41,214 nt of DNA from Gammaproteobacteria bacterium (GCA_022822625.1 JAJEAV010000077.1:1-41214), one strand, 5' to 3'; positions 8,585 to 19,728 are shown, numbered from the stretch's first letter. Notes: generated by a model not told the origin, from the sequence alone. A program made the numbers and translations.

Positions 8585-9526
8585 TTATGCTTGTGAAGAT
8601 TCTTCCGTATCCATGTCTGGCACCAGAGCTGCGGCAAACTCCCTTGCAGAGAATTCACTCAAGTCATCCACTCCCTCGCCAACCCCGATGAATCGGACAG
8701 GCAACCTGAAATCGTTGGCCAATGCGACAACAACCCCACCCTTTGCCGTGCCGTCCAGTTTCGTGACACAAATACCGGTAAGCGGCAGGGTTTTCTGGAA
8801 GTTTTCAACCTGGGACAGGACATTCTGTCCATTAGTAGCATCTACCGTGATCAGAATCTGATGGGGTGCAGTTTCATCAATCTTGCCGATGACTCTTTTC
8901 ATCTTCTGCAGTTGATCCATCAAGTCGCCGTGCGTATGCTGGCGTCCAGCCGAGTCAATCAACAGATAATCCATGTTTTTTGCGTATGCGGAATTCATCG
9001 CGTCATAAGCGACTGCCGCCGCATCCGAACCAATCGACTGTGCAATAACCGGAACGTCAAGCCGTTTTCCCCACGCCTGAAGCTGTTCAACTGCCGCCGC
9101 GCGGAACGTATCGCCAGCTGCCATCATTACCGAATGCCCCCTGCTCTTGTAGTAATTGGCAAGCTTCGCCAGAGTGGTGGTTTTACCAACGCCATTTACG
9201 CCGACCATGAGAATTACCTGGGGTTTGGCAGTCTCTCCGTCCCAGGCATCGTTCTGGCCTGACAAAATATCCAGTAATGAAGCCTCAAGGAGAGACCCCA
9301 GTTCCGGGATGCCGTCAACCCTGTTGCGCCTTGCCGATTTTTTCAGTTGTTCGACAATTTCCCGAGCCGTATGTACTCCAAAATCTGCCATAATCAGGTG
9401 GTCTTCCAATTCTTCATAGGCCGCATCGTCCAGCGAACCAGTTCTGGAGAACAATCCACCCAGACTGTTGGTCAAGGACTCACGAGTCTTGGAAAGAAAA
9501 CCGAATAATCCCTTTTTTTGCTTCAT
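8585..9526 (-). CDS. ftsY: Signal recognition particle receptor FtsY
   Basis: GTPase receptor that brings ribosome-nascent chain-SRP complexes to the membrane. The 313-residue protein has the N helical bundle followed by the G domain: G1 GVNGVGKTT (109-117), GDTFRAAAVEQL (138-149), G3 DSAGR (191-195) and G4 TKLDGTAKGG (255-264). It lacks the long acidic A domain of E. coli FtsY and starts directly with MKQKKGLFGFLSKTRESL. DSAGRQHTHGD replaces the usual DTAGRLxxxxx sequence. It is the first gene of the ftsYEX operon and divergent from rsmD. Confidence 0.95.
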   Translation of the reverse strand: MKQKKGLFGFLSKTRESLTNSLGGLFSRTGSLDDAAYEELEDHLIMADFGVHTAREIVEQLKKSARRNRVDGIPELGSLLEASLLDILSGQNDAWDGETAKPQVILMVGVNGVGKTTTLAKLANYYKSRGHSVMMAAGDTFRAAAVEQLQAWGKRLDVPVIAQSIGSDAAAVAYDAMNSAYAKNMDYLLIDSAGRQHTHGDLMDQLQKMKRVIGKIDETAPHQILITVDATNGQNVLSQVENFQKTLPLTGICVTKLDGTAKGGVVVALANDFRLPVRFIGVGEGVDDLSEFSAREFAAALVPDMDTEESSQA

Positions 9527-9639
9527 AGCTATACGTTGAGGTCACGAGCTTGTGAAAAAATATGTGTCTGCCGACCGATTCCATCGATATGGTAACATCT
9601 ATGTGGATATTCCATATTTCATGATGCAGATAACTTCGC

Positions 9640-10212
9640 GTGAGCGGTAAAGGCAAAATCCGAATTATCGGAGGAAAATGGAAGCGGCGTACCCTGCATT
9701 TTCCATCCTTGCCAGACCTCCGGCCATCGCCCGATGCGAGCCGTGAAACCCTGTTCAACTGGCTTGGTTCCAAAATCATTGAAAGTCATTGTCTGGATTT
9801 GTTCGCTGGAAGTGGTTCACTGGGATTCGAGGCAGCCTCACGTGGTGCATCCCGGGTTGATCTGGTGGAATCTCATCCAGCCGCATACCGTGCCATGGCC
9901 AGAAATTGTCAAACAATACAGGCAGGACAATCGGTAGTTGCCCATCATCAGGATGCCATACGCTATCTGGAACGGACCAAGATGCAGTATGATATTGTAT
10001 TCCTTGATCCACCTTTCAGGAAGAATATACTTCCGTTGACATTTGAGACACTGGTTGGACAAAAACGACTCGGGAAATCAGCAATCATTTATGTGGAATT
10101 TCATTCCGCTCAACCGCCTGTATCCTTTCCTGAAGGATGGGCAGTTGTGCATCGCATATCCCACGGGAATTCTAGTTCAGTATTGATTAACACTAATTCT
10201 CAGATCCAATGA
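9640..10212 (+). CDS. rsmD: 16S rRNA (guanine(966)-N(2))-methyltransferase
   Basis: SAM-dependent methylation of 16S G966. Features: IRIIGGKWKRRTLHFP at the start, the motif-I SAM-binding loop LDLFAGSGSLGFEAASRGA, and the catalytic FLDPPF (D/NPPY-type motif IV). At 190 residues it has the usual length. GTG at 9640 is the start. The 3' end overlaps coaD by ATGA. The neighbourhood (ftsYEX opposite, coaD downstream) is the usual gammaproteobacterial one. Confidence 0.95.
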   Translation: MSGKGKIRIIGGKWKRRTLHFPSLPDLRPSPDASRETLFNWLGSKIIESHCLDLFAGSGSLGFEAASRGASRVDLVESHPAAYRAMARNCQTIQAGQSVVAHHQDAIRYLERTKMQYDIVFLDPPFRKNILPLTFETLVGQKRLGKSAIIYVEFHSAQPPVSFPEGWAVVHRISHGNSSSVLINTNSQIQ

Positions 10213-10688
10213 GCAGAACCGCCATCTATCCGGGAACCTTTGATCCATTAACCAACGGGCATTCTGAAGTGGTCAATCGTGCCTGCAGAATGTTTGATCG
10301 GGTAATTGTTGCAATTGCCGACAATCCGGAAAAATCCCCCCTGTTTTCCCTGGATGAAAGAATTGATCTTGCCAGACAGGTGCTTGGAGACGAAAAAGGC
10401 ATTCATATTCAGGGGTTTTCGGGACTGTTGATTGATTTTGCACAAGAGTGCCGGGCACAGATCATTATCCGGGGATTAAGGGCTGTCTCTGATTTCGAAT
10501 ATGAGTTTCAGCTGGCTTCCATGAATCGCAAACTCGCCAGTTCAATCGAAACCGTGTTCTTGACCCCGTCTGAACAAAACACCTTCGTCTCGGCCAGTCT
10601 GGTCAAGGAAATCGCCAAATACGGTGGGGATATCAGTTCATTTGTAGATACTGCTGTCCATACTGCCCTGAAAAACAAATTCTGCTGA
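10209..10688 (+). CDS. coaD: Phosphopantetheine adenylyltransferase
   Basis: Penultimate step of coenzyme A synthesis: transfers AMP from ATP to 4'-phosphopantetheine. It has the nucleotidyltransferase motif YPGTFDPLTNGH at 7-18 (T/HxGH type) and the family's second motif SASLVKEIAKYGGDIS near the C-terminus, with IIRGLRAVSDFEYE between. Length of 159 residues is normal. It is translationally coupled to rsmD and followed by the ferredoxin gene after 9 nt. Confidence 0.97.
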   Translation: MSRTAIYPGTFDPLTNGHSEVVNRACRMFDRVIVAIADNPEKSPLFSLDERIDLARQVLGDEKGIHIQGFSGLLIDFAQECRAQIIIRGLRAVSDFEYEFQLASMNRKLASSIETVFLTPSEQNTFVSASLVKEIAKYGGDISSFVDTAVHTALKNKFC

Positions 10689-13072
<2,384 letters not shown>

Positions 13073-13089
13073 GTAGCCCACCAGAATTC

Positions 13090-13110
13090 TCCCGGACATG
13101 AAAGCCGGGA
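13090..13110. terminator. Weak hairpin between convergent tmcA and Fic genes
   Basis: A 6-bp stem TCCCGG / CCGGGA with a 9-nt loop lies just after tmcA. It has no U-tract, so it is only a tentative terminator. Confidence 0.25.
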
Positions 13111-13180
13111 TTGGGAAACTATAACTGATGAGCCGTTTCCGGGTCGTTGTATACGAGTAAACGGGGCTATTTCGACGTGT

Positions 13181-14179
13181 CTACTCGGACCATTCTGGTT
13201 CTATTGAAGAAATCTTCTCCATGATTTCCCGGAGAGTAAAACGTTGCTTTTTGAGTGCCTGAATTTTCCTTATCCGACCAACCAGTTCCGGGGAATAAAG
13301 TTGATAGCCAACATCCGTGACTTCAGCAACATCCAACAGTCCCTGTTTTGTCCAATGGCGGATAGTTGAATTCCTTTCGCCAACCTGTTTGGCGAGTTCA
13401 CCTATTTTGAGTAACTTGTATTCTTTTACGGGTTTCGGGTTTTTTCCGGATGCGGCCGACAGGTAAATATTCAGGGACCGATCTACTGCCCTGGCAATGA
13501 TTTTCAAATAGTCTTCCCTGGACCCTCCAAGCTGGGCTTTTTCCAATGACCTGATATAGGCCAGGCGATCGCGCTTACGAATGATGGCAGCAGGATACCC
13601 AGACATCAGCAGGATCATATTCATCAAGATCCTTGCGCTACGTCCATTACCATCGGTAAACGGATGAATGGTAACCAGCCGATAGTGAGCTTCTGCCGAA
13701 AATTCAACCGGATGGAGTTCTTGATCGCTTGCCAGCCATTCGGCAAAATCGCACATAAGGTCAGGAACCGTAGCTGGGTTGGGCAATACGACAGTTGAGC
13801 CGGAAATTCGGACTGGAACAGAACGATAATGTCCAGCATTGGCATCATCAATTCCTTTCAGGATTACCCCATGAATATGCAAAATGTCATTCTCGACAAG
13901 ATGACCGGGGTCGTGATTGACCTGCTCCTTAATCCAGTCAAGTGCCTGAGCATGGTTGACTGCCTCGAGGTGTTCCCTGAGTAATTTTCCTCCAATCGTA
14001 ATCCCCTTTTCAACAACCAGTGCCGTTTCCCTGCGATTTAGCGTGTTTCCCTCAATCGCGTTACTGGTATAAGTAAGTTCCACCCGAAACCAGTCGTCCA
14101 AATTTCGAACAAGGTCATCCGGCAATGGGCGCAAGGCGTCCAATGCCTGTTTTTTATCCGTCAGCCTATTAAAATTCAT
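13181..14179 (-). CDS. Fic-domain protein with C-terminal MerR-like HTH
   Basis: Fic proteins usually transfer AMP from ATP to target proteins. Residues 1-250 form the Fic part: the autoinhibitory helix motif TSNAIEGN (38-45), a class II arrangement with the inhibitory helix before the core, and the catalytic HPFTDGNGRSAR (172-183), intact. Residues about 254-325 form a MerR-type winged helix (LKIGELAKQVGERNSTIRHW, then GYQLYSPELVGRIRKI). The protein may bind DNA, for example its own promoter, but this is inference. It is monocistronic, convergent with tmcA, and begins an accessory region that runs to murA. Confidence 0.9.
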   Translation of the reverse strand: MNFNRLTDKKQALDALRPLPDDLVRNLDDWFRVELTYTSNAIEGNTLNRRETALVVEKGITIGGKLLREHLEAVNHAQALDWIKEQVNHDPGHLVENDILHIHGVILKGIDDANAGHYRSVPVRISGSTVVLPNPATVPDLMCDFAEWLASDQELHPVEFSAEAHYRLVTIHPFTDGNGRSARILMNMILLMSGYPAAIIRKRDRLAYIRSLEKAQLGGSREDYLKIIARAVDRSLNIYLSAASGKNPKPVKEYKLLKIGELAKQVGERNSTIRHWTKQGLLDVAEVTDVGYQLYSPELVGRIRKIQALKKQRFTLREIMEKISSIEPEWSE

Positions 14180-14331
14180 GTATAAACCATAAACTATAAC
14201 GTTTTGGTTTTCAAGTCAAATTCAGAAAAATTGCCGATAATCTCTGCTCCCGGCTTTCCCTGCCATTCTGTTTGGAAGCAACCGCAATACGGGTATAGAC
14301 GTAGAAATCGAACAAGGCAGATTTTATCTGG

Positions 14332-14362
14332 CCCCAATTCCACTATGAAGTGCAACACCCCG
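14332..14362 (+). repeat. Dispersed repeat, copy A
   Basis: A 31-nt unit beginning CCCCAATTCCACTATGAAGT. It matches copy B (15100-15130, opposite strand) at 26 of 31 positions and shares its first 20 bases exactly with copy C at 17603. With B it forms inverted repeats around the AAA/nuclease ORF remnant, tips (CCCC/GGGG) outward. Confidence 0.8.
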
Positions 14363-14516
14363 TTCTGGGTTATATCTCACATCTCGTGCATCAAGGTGCA
14401 ATTCAAAAAAGTACTGATGATGCTTATTACATTCCCATTGCATCATTTCGTAGTTTCTTGTTGAACAAGGCAGTCTCAAACTAAATCTGGAAACATCTGG
14501 ATCGTAAATTTCTTGT

Positions 14517-14535
14517 TTCATAGTGGTAATTGGGG
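14517..14535 (-). repeat. Dispersed repeat, copy D
   Basis: On the minus strand this reads CCCCAATTACCACTATGAA, identical to copies A and C over 18 bases apart from one inserted A. It faces copy A, giving a 204-bp segment with inverted ends. Confidence 0.7.
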
Positions 14536-14569
14536 TAGCTTTTGTGGGGCCGGATAATCATTTCCAGGC

Positions 14570-15073
14570 TTGATACACAACCATGCCACTATGCTAAATA
14601 GTCAGGCCATGAACGTAGAAACCCGAACAGGCCGTCGTCCACTGCCGACTGGCATTCAAACGTTTAGCCGGCTTCGGAGCAGGGGCTGTTACCATGTCGA
14701 CAAGACACCCCTGATTCGCCAGATGATCGAAGAGGGGGATTTCTACTTTCTCTCCCGTCCCCGCCGTTTCGGCAAGAGCCTGCTGTACATGGGTTTCAGG
14801 ACGACACGGGTTGATGTCAAGGCAGAGGAGGCTTCAAGCCACGGCCGTTCGGACATGGTGCTGCTACACGAGAACCAGGTGTTCGTGCTTGAATTCAAGA
14901 TGGTGAAAGACAAAACAGAAACCGAACAGGGACTCGACAGTGCGATCACGCAGATACGGGGAAGAGGGTATGCAGAGAAGTATCGGGACCGTGGAGAACC
15001 GGTTCACCTGATCGGCATGGTGTTTGGTCGAAAGGAAAGAAACCTGCTGGAAATTCGTGTCGAGGAACTTTGA
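14570..15073 (+). pseudogene. Internally deleted AAA-ATPase-like / PD-(D/E)XK (DUF1703) protein
   Basis: The 167-residue frame joins the two ends of a family normally about 500 residues long. Residues 25-72 match the N-terminus of AAA-ATPase-like PF09820 proteins (LPTGIQTFSRLR, YHVDKTPLIRQM, YFLSRPRRFGKSLL with the Walker A Lys). Residues 73-167 match the C-terminal nuclease-like domain (GRSDMVLLHENQVFVLEFK, ITQIRGRGYAEKYRDRG, HLIGMVFGRKERN). Some 350 central residues, including Walker B, are missing in frame. The remaining C-terminal core (D...EFK) could fold, but ATPase function is excluded. It is bounded by repeats A and B, and a second relic of the family lies at 24413. Confidence 0.75.
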
Positions 15074-15089
15074 CAGCATGTCAAGGAGA

Positions 15090-17522
15090 TCAATCGCCCC
15101 GGAGTGTTGCGCTTCGGGGTGGAATTGGGGTAACAAGTATGTCCTTGAGCGCGGCCAGAAATTGCTCATTCTCCTCGGGTCTGCCGACTGTCACACGTAA
15201 ACATTGATCCAACTGATCATCGGTACCATGCAGGTTCTTGATTAATACTCCATGATTCAGGAGTTCACGATAAACCCGCTCTGCATCCGAGACTCGAAAC
15301 AGATGGAAATTAGCCGCACTTGGAAAGACCATGACTCCATCAATAGCCTGGAGTTCTTCGAACTGCTTCTTTCTTTCCCGGATGATTGAGGCAGTCTGTT
15401 CCTTCAGTAGACCAGCATTGTCCAGAATCAGCGATGCACTCAATTGTGTTAGTGAATTGATGTTGTACGGGAAACGGACTTTGCTGATTTCCTGTCCCCA
15501 TTTGTAATTAGCCACGGCCAGACCCAATCTGAGGCCTGCCAACCCAGTCTTGCTAAGGGTTCTGATAACGACAAGATTCGGACGTTTGGGAACCTCATTC
15601 AGATAGGATCTCTCACTGAAGGCGTGATATGCCTCATCAATGACTACCAGTCCATTTGCAGCATCCAGAATTTCCTGAAGTACTTTTGTGTCAAACAAGT
15701 TGCCCGTTGGATTGTTTGGATATGCGATAAAGATACAAGCCGGGTCATAATACCGGATAGCGCGAATCATTTCCTCACCGTCCAGGGAAAAGTCTTTACT
15801 CAATGGCACCCCGATAAAATCAGTAGATGTGTACAGGCAAATTTGCCGGTACATCGAAAATGAAGGCGATGGCGCAATGACCGTCCGACCTCGTCCACCC
15901 AGCATCAAGATCAGCATCTGGATCAATTCATCAGACCCATTGCCCAGCACCAGGGAGCATGATTCAGGCAGATCAATATATCTAGACAGGCGTTCCCTGA
16001 GTTCCCGACAGTCGGCATCGGGATAGCGGTTGACGGAGACCCGGGCAAGTGCCCCTGCCCACTCGCTAACCAGTGATTCTGGAAGTGAATACGGATTCTC
16101 CATGGCATCAAGCTTCACCATCCCCGATGCATCCGGCACCCTGTATTCAGACATTGATCGAATCTGGTCCGGAACCCATCGTTGTACAGACTGTTTCGCA
16201 AGGTCATCAATGGATGGAGCAGGACTTTTTCCGACATGTGCTCGATACTCGGCAGAACGCTGATGGGCTGTCAGGCCCTCACTGTGTGCCATGGTTGCCG
16301 CTATTCGCGCAAGCCTTCTGGATCCGTCCGGGGAGAGATTGACAATACTGCTTCGCTTCTGGAAATCATAGACTCCCAACGGGGAGCTGAACCTTGCGGT
16401 TCCGGATGTCGGCAGGACATGATTCGGCCCGGCACAATAATCGCCCAGCACCTCGGCACTGTATTTGCCTACGAAAATGGCCCCTGCATGTCGTATTTTC
16501 GATACGACATCCTCTGGATTTGACACCATCAATTCAAGGTGCTCGGGAGCGATGTGATTGGCGACTTCAACTGCCTCGGAAAGGTTTCCGACTCGAATCA
16601 GGGCTCCGTTAGCGGAGAGGGACGCCTCGATAATTTTGCGGCGTTCCATGTCGGGGAGCAACCTGTCGATAGCCAAGGTCACTGCTTCACCAAGTTTCGG
16701 GTCGGTCACGATTGCAATAGATTGTGCCATCTCATCGTGTTCGGCCTGGGCAAACATGTCCATGGCCACCCACTCGGGGTCTGCGGAGGAATCGGCGATC
16801 ACCAGAACTTCAGAGGGACCCGCTATCATGTCAATCCCCACCTTCCCGAAAACCTGTTTCTTGGCGGTAGCCACATAGGCATTTCCCGGACCTACGATCT
16901 TGTCGACCGCAGGAATGCTTTCTGTCCCATAAGCCAGTGCAGCAACCGCCTGGGCTCCTCCAACAGTAAAGACGCGATCCACCCCGGCAATCCGAGCGGC
17001 GGCCATGACTGCAGGATTGACTTCATCATTCGGCATGGGCACAACCATGACTATCTCGGAGACCCCCGCCACTCTTGCAGGGATTGCGGTCATTAGAACC
17101 GAGGATGGATATGCAGCAGTGCCGCCGGGCACATATACACCGACCCGGTCAATGGCAGAGATTGACTGCCCAAGCTGCGTGCCGTCCTCGTCCACGCATT
17201 TCCAGGATTCGAGCCGTTCCTTCTCGTGAAACCATCGTATTCTTTCAGCTGCTGCGAGGAGCGCCTGTTTCAGCTCGGGGTCGACTTGATCGGCAATGTC
17301 CCGAACTTGAAGAGCGGATAATTCCAGATTCTCGATATCGATTTTCCGCCTGTCGAATTTTCGGGTTAATTCGAGCAAGGCCTGATCGCCTTCAGAACGA
17401 ACTTTGGCGATAATGGATCGAACAGCTTCATCTACATTTTCTGCTTCCTGACTACCTCTCTTGAGAAGTCCATTCAGGTTTGCGTAGAAGTCGCCTTGGC
17501 AATAATTGAGATGCGCTATCAT
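15090..17522 (-). CDS. hisDC: Histidinol dehydrogenase-histidinol-phosphate aminotransferase fusion
   Basis: A single 810-codon frame holds two histidine-pathway enzymes. Residues 1-430 are His[12 protein letters not shown] (130-140), IVGPGNAYV (209-217), [14 protein letters not shown] (231-244) and the catalytic Glu-His in APEHLE (325-330). After a linker (430-447) residues 448-797 are His[12 protein letters not shown] (471-481), NGSDELI (528-534), [10 protein letters not shown] (601-610), IDEAYHAF (628-635) and PLP Lys658 in [14 protein letters not shown]. HisC would oxidise nothing itself but transaminates imidazole-acetol phosphate; HisD performs the final two-step oxidation to histidine. 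All active-site motifs look intact. The last 12-13 residues are encoded by repeat B and are not HisC-like. hisG, usually just upstream, is absent. Confidence 0.93.
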   Translation of the reverse strand: MIAHLNYCQGDFYANLNGLLKRGSQEAENVDEAVRSIIAKVRSEGDQALLELTRKFDRRKIDIENLELSALQVRDIADQVDPELKQALLAAAERIRWFHEKERLESWKCVDEDGTQLGQSISAIDRVGVYVPGGTAAYPSSVLMTAIPARVAGVSEIVMVVPMPNDEVNPAVMAAARIAGVDRVFTVGGAQAVAALAYGTESIPAVDKIVGPGNAYVATAKKQVFGKVGIDMIAGPSEVLVIADSSADPEWVAMDMFAQAEHDEMAQSIAIVTDPKLGEAVTLAIDRLLPDMERRKIIEASLSANGALIRVGNLSEAVEVANHIAPEHLELMVSNPEDVVSKIRHAGAIFVGKYSAEVLGDYCAGPNHVLPTSGTARFSSPLGVYDFQKRSSIVNLSPDGSRRLARIAATMAHSEGLTAHQRSAEYRAHVGKSPAPSIDDLAKQSVQRWVPDQIRSMSEYRVPDASGMVKLDAMENPYSLPESLVSEWAGALARVSVNRYPDADCRELRERLSRYIDLPESCSLVLGNGSDELIQMLILMLGGRGRTVIAPSPSFSMYRQICLYTSTDFIGVPLSKDFSLDGEEMIRAIRYYDPACIFIAYPNNPTGNLFDTKVLQEILDAANGLVVIDEAYHAFSERSYLNEVPKRPNLVVIRTLSKTGLAGLRLGLAVANYKWGQEISKVRFPYNINSLTQLSASLILDNAGLLKEQTASIIRERKKQFEELQAIDGVMVFPSAANFHLFRVSDAERVYRELLNHGVLIKNLHGTDDQLDQCLRVTVGRPEENEQFLAALKDILVTPIPPRSATLRGD
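15100..15130 (-). repeat. Dispersed repeat, copy B (inside hisDC 3' end)
   Basis: The minus strand reads CCCCAATTCCAC then CCCGAAGCGCAACACTCCG, matching copy A at 26 of 31 bases in inverted orientation. It lies within the last codons of hisDC and supplies most of that gene's final residues. Confidence 0.8.
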
Positions 17523-17602
17523 CTGTCGAAATTCGCGGATATTTTCTTTATGGCTATTATTGACTGAGACAGACTATCGAAAAAACCACCTGTGATAAAG
17601 CA

Positions 17603-17622
17603 ACCCCAATTCCACTATGAAG
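17603..17622 (+). repeat. Dispersed repeat, copy C
   Basis: Exact 20-base match to the start of copy A. It lies 80 bases upstream of the hisDC start. An AATTCCA / TGGAATT stem with a 10-nt loop (17608-17631) is formed by the repeat and the following bases. Confidence 0.75.
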
Positions 17623-17801
17623 TAATGGAATTCGGCAATCGTCTAATCCTGATATGGTTAGATTCCAGCTTTCAACTTCTTTTCGAGGGATGTGCCTAGA
17701 ATGGCCTTTAAAATTCTTATGCTGGCAAGCCATTCAGAAATCTCTTCTGCTTTCCGTGAACGATCATCATTGTTTTTGAACACACAGAAAACTTTTTGAG
17801 A

Positions 17802-18347
17802 TTACCCAGCAATTTGATCAAACTGAATAACCCCTGGCCAATCAATCTTCATCGCTTTCTCAGGAGAATCATTAGATTCAGTACCTTTCTTTATTCGAGT
17901 CGTTCTCTTTGAGATACTGATTCGTCCGATACTGATGTAGCGATTATCATAACCATCAAGAAAATCTGTCTTGCCCCAAAATTCCATCCCAATACTTTGA
18001 CAATATCGGATTAGGCAATGTGCGCCCTTTAGCTGGTTGACAATCTTGTTCCATTTGTCTTTTCTGCTCTTCAATTCGATATAAATTATTTTCCTCTTCT
18101 TTGCGCTGATAACAACGAAGTCAGCTCTTTTGCATTCATCATTTTCACATTTGAAAAACCTGTTAGCATCAGGAAAGGAATCTGCCTTTATAACAAGTAC
18201 ATCACTTGGTGGATTCTTAATGCTTACAGTGTATTTTGCTCCAATGGATTCTGTGAGTTCAATCATAGACTCATTATTGCTATACCTTTGCTTTGCCAAA
18301 GCAGATTCATTGAGCATCCCTGATAGAATTTCCATGTCAGTCTTCAC
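17802..18347 (-). CDS. PD-(D/E)XK nuclease-like protein, partner of upstream ATPase
   Basis: A 181-residue protein of no named family that I recognise. Its centre looks like a PD-(D/E)XK core: CKRADFVVISAKKRKIIYIELK gives D76 followed by E91-x-K93, and a helix with Gln (VNQLKGAHCLIRYC, Q105) comes next, as in many such nucleases. The start (ATG 18347) overlaps the ATPase 3' end by 11 bp, so the two are translationally coupled and probably act together. After the TAA the same frame stays open for 47 more codons (to about 17657), possibly a lost C-terminal extension. Base composition is AT-richer than the flanking core genes, which suggests transfer. Nuclease activity is inferred. Confidence 0.7.
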   Translation of the reverse strand: MKTDMEILSGMLNESALAKQRYSNNESMIELTESIGAKYTVSIKNPPSDVLVIKADSFPDANRFFKCENDECKRADFVVISAKKRKIIYIELKSRKDKWNKIVNQLKGAHCLIRYCQSIGMEFWGKTDFLDGYDNRYISIGRISISKRTTRIKKGTESNDSPEKAMKIDWPGVIQFDQIAG

Positions 18348-19728
18348 TACTTTCTCCCCAAACGATCTCGTCCTGGATTCGGTTCATCTCCTGGATTGTA
18401 GTATCAAAACTTCGTGCCTCTATCCCATCTTCACTGATGTCTGCCTGATTGAAGGTTATTCGCCTCTTTCTTCTTGCTCCGTCCAATGCGACCAGACCTT
18501 CTTCAGCAATATACACCCTGACCTTTTCCGAATCTAGAAACTCAGACTCCATGTACCCTTCCCTTTCAGCAATATCCATAAGTCTGTCCTGCCTCTGATT
18601 GAGCATAATAAGAGTGTTGAGTTCCTTGATGATGTAATCGCTGTGCGTGGTGATAAACACCTTTATTCCAAGATTTACCAGCCTGGCAAATAGCCGAGCT
18701 ACCCGCCTCTGATTTTCTGGATGCAGATTTAACTCAGGTTCATCAACCATGAGCAAGTCTCCCTCGGCTGCCTTATGACGAATATAGAAACCAATATCAA
18801 GCAGGGACCTAACCGCACTCGAACTCTCATCCATGGTCAGTTTTATCTGGGCTTTCTTCTTGGGAACAAAATACAGTTCATCCTTTTTAACGACATATTC
18901 CCCACCAATGATATCGGCAAAATCGTCAAGAAGCTCTGGGTGCTGGTCGGATATAAAGCTTTCCTTTCTTGAAATATCTTCAAGTTGACGAGTGAATTCA
19001 ACATTCGATTTCACAGGAAGAGCATAATCGGAATACACCTTGGACAGGAACCTCAAAGGATTGAGTTCTTTTTCTTTCGAATTTATTTCTTCAAGCAACC
19101 TGTTACGCGCAAAATTGAGCTCATTTCTGAATATCGCAACTCCTGTTCTTTCCGCGCTTGCAATGAAGGGTTGAGGGAAATAATGGCCGAAAATAATATC
19201 CTTGATGGCAGTGCTGATGACTTCGTGTAGTAACTCTTCGGGGATTTTCAACTTCTTCTTTTCAACAAGAAGCGATATGGTTACAAAAGATGAATCGGAA
19301 TGCTTGTTGATCGAAAACAAGTCTGTCTTCGCTGCCCCCATTAAGCGGGTATATTTTGAAGCTGGCTGAATTGCCTTGAAATCCAGATGTGCTAAAAATT
19401 GACTATCCTTGAAACGTTTTTCCGATGATGCGAAAATATGCGGAAGATGCTCAGAATATCTCTTGCAACCTGATTTAACGATCTTTCTTGCGCCACTGAT
19501 ATATTTCTGAAGATCTAATTGAATACTCCCCTCACTCAAAAGGCTGGCAAATTCCTGATCCGGTATTCTGATTGAGAAAAACCTTTGCCAGGAATCCAGA
19601 AAACCATACAAGGCATATGTTGCATATGTTTTTCCTGTATTGTTTTCACCGCAGATTATAGTTAAATCGGCCAGCGTGAATTCAGCCTTTCCAATTACAC
19701 CAAGTTGTTTTATCTCGATTTTCATCAT
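18337..19728 (-). CDS. OLD/AAA15-type ATPase of a two-gene module
   Basis: A 463-residue SMC/ABC-like ATPase. Walker A GENNTGKT (27-34), signature-like ESSSAVRSL (301-309), Walker B LLMVDEPELNLHP (325-337) and switch His in FITTHSDYII (358-367) are all present. The segment between Walker A and the signature is helical and variable. ATPases of this architecture are the sensor or regulator in several anti-phage systems (OLD, Septu PtuA, PARIS AriA), where a nuclease or toxin is the adjacent gene, as here. No Toprim or HNH domain is fused. The ATG at 19728 overlaps the stop of a five-codon upstream ORF (TAATG). It occupies the murA-hisD interval where hisG is expected. Confidence 0.85.
   Translation of the reverse strand: MMKIEIKQLGVIGKAEFTLADLTIICGENNTGKTYATYALYGFLDSWQRFFSIRIPDQEFASLLSEGSIQLDLQKYISGARKIVKSGCKRYSEHLPHIFASSEKRFKDSQFLAHLDFKAIQPASKYTRLMGAAKTDLFSINKHSDSSFVTISLLVEKKKLKIPEELLHEVISTAIKDIIFGHYFPQPFIASAERTGVAIFRNELNFARNRLLEEINSKEKELNPLRFLSKVYSDYALPVKSNVEFTRQLEDISRKESFISDQHPELLDDFADIIGGEYVVKKDELYFVPKKKAQIKLTMDESSSAVRSLLDIGFYIRHKAAEGDLLMVDEPELNLHPENQRRVARLFARLVNLGIKVFITTHSDYIIKELNTLIMLNQRQDRLMDIAEREGYMESEFLDSEKVRVYIAEEGLVALDGARRKRRITFNQADISEDGIEARSFDTTIQEMNRIQDEIVWGESSED

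Larger units (their letters stand above)
14180..14569. other. Gene-free stretch with dispersed repeats
   Basis: About 390 bases with no credible gene. It is AT-rich and contains two inverted copies of the CCCCAATT-CCACTATGAA repeat (14332-14362 and 14517-14535) that bound a 204-bp segment resembling a MITE or the remains of a mobile element. Confidence 0.5.

Noticed and set aside
14332..15130. Complete insertion sequence between repeats A and B
   Set aside because: The enclosed ORF is an AAA/DUF1703 remnant, not a transposase, and the flanks show no target-site duplication.
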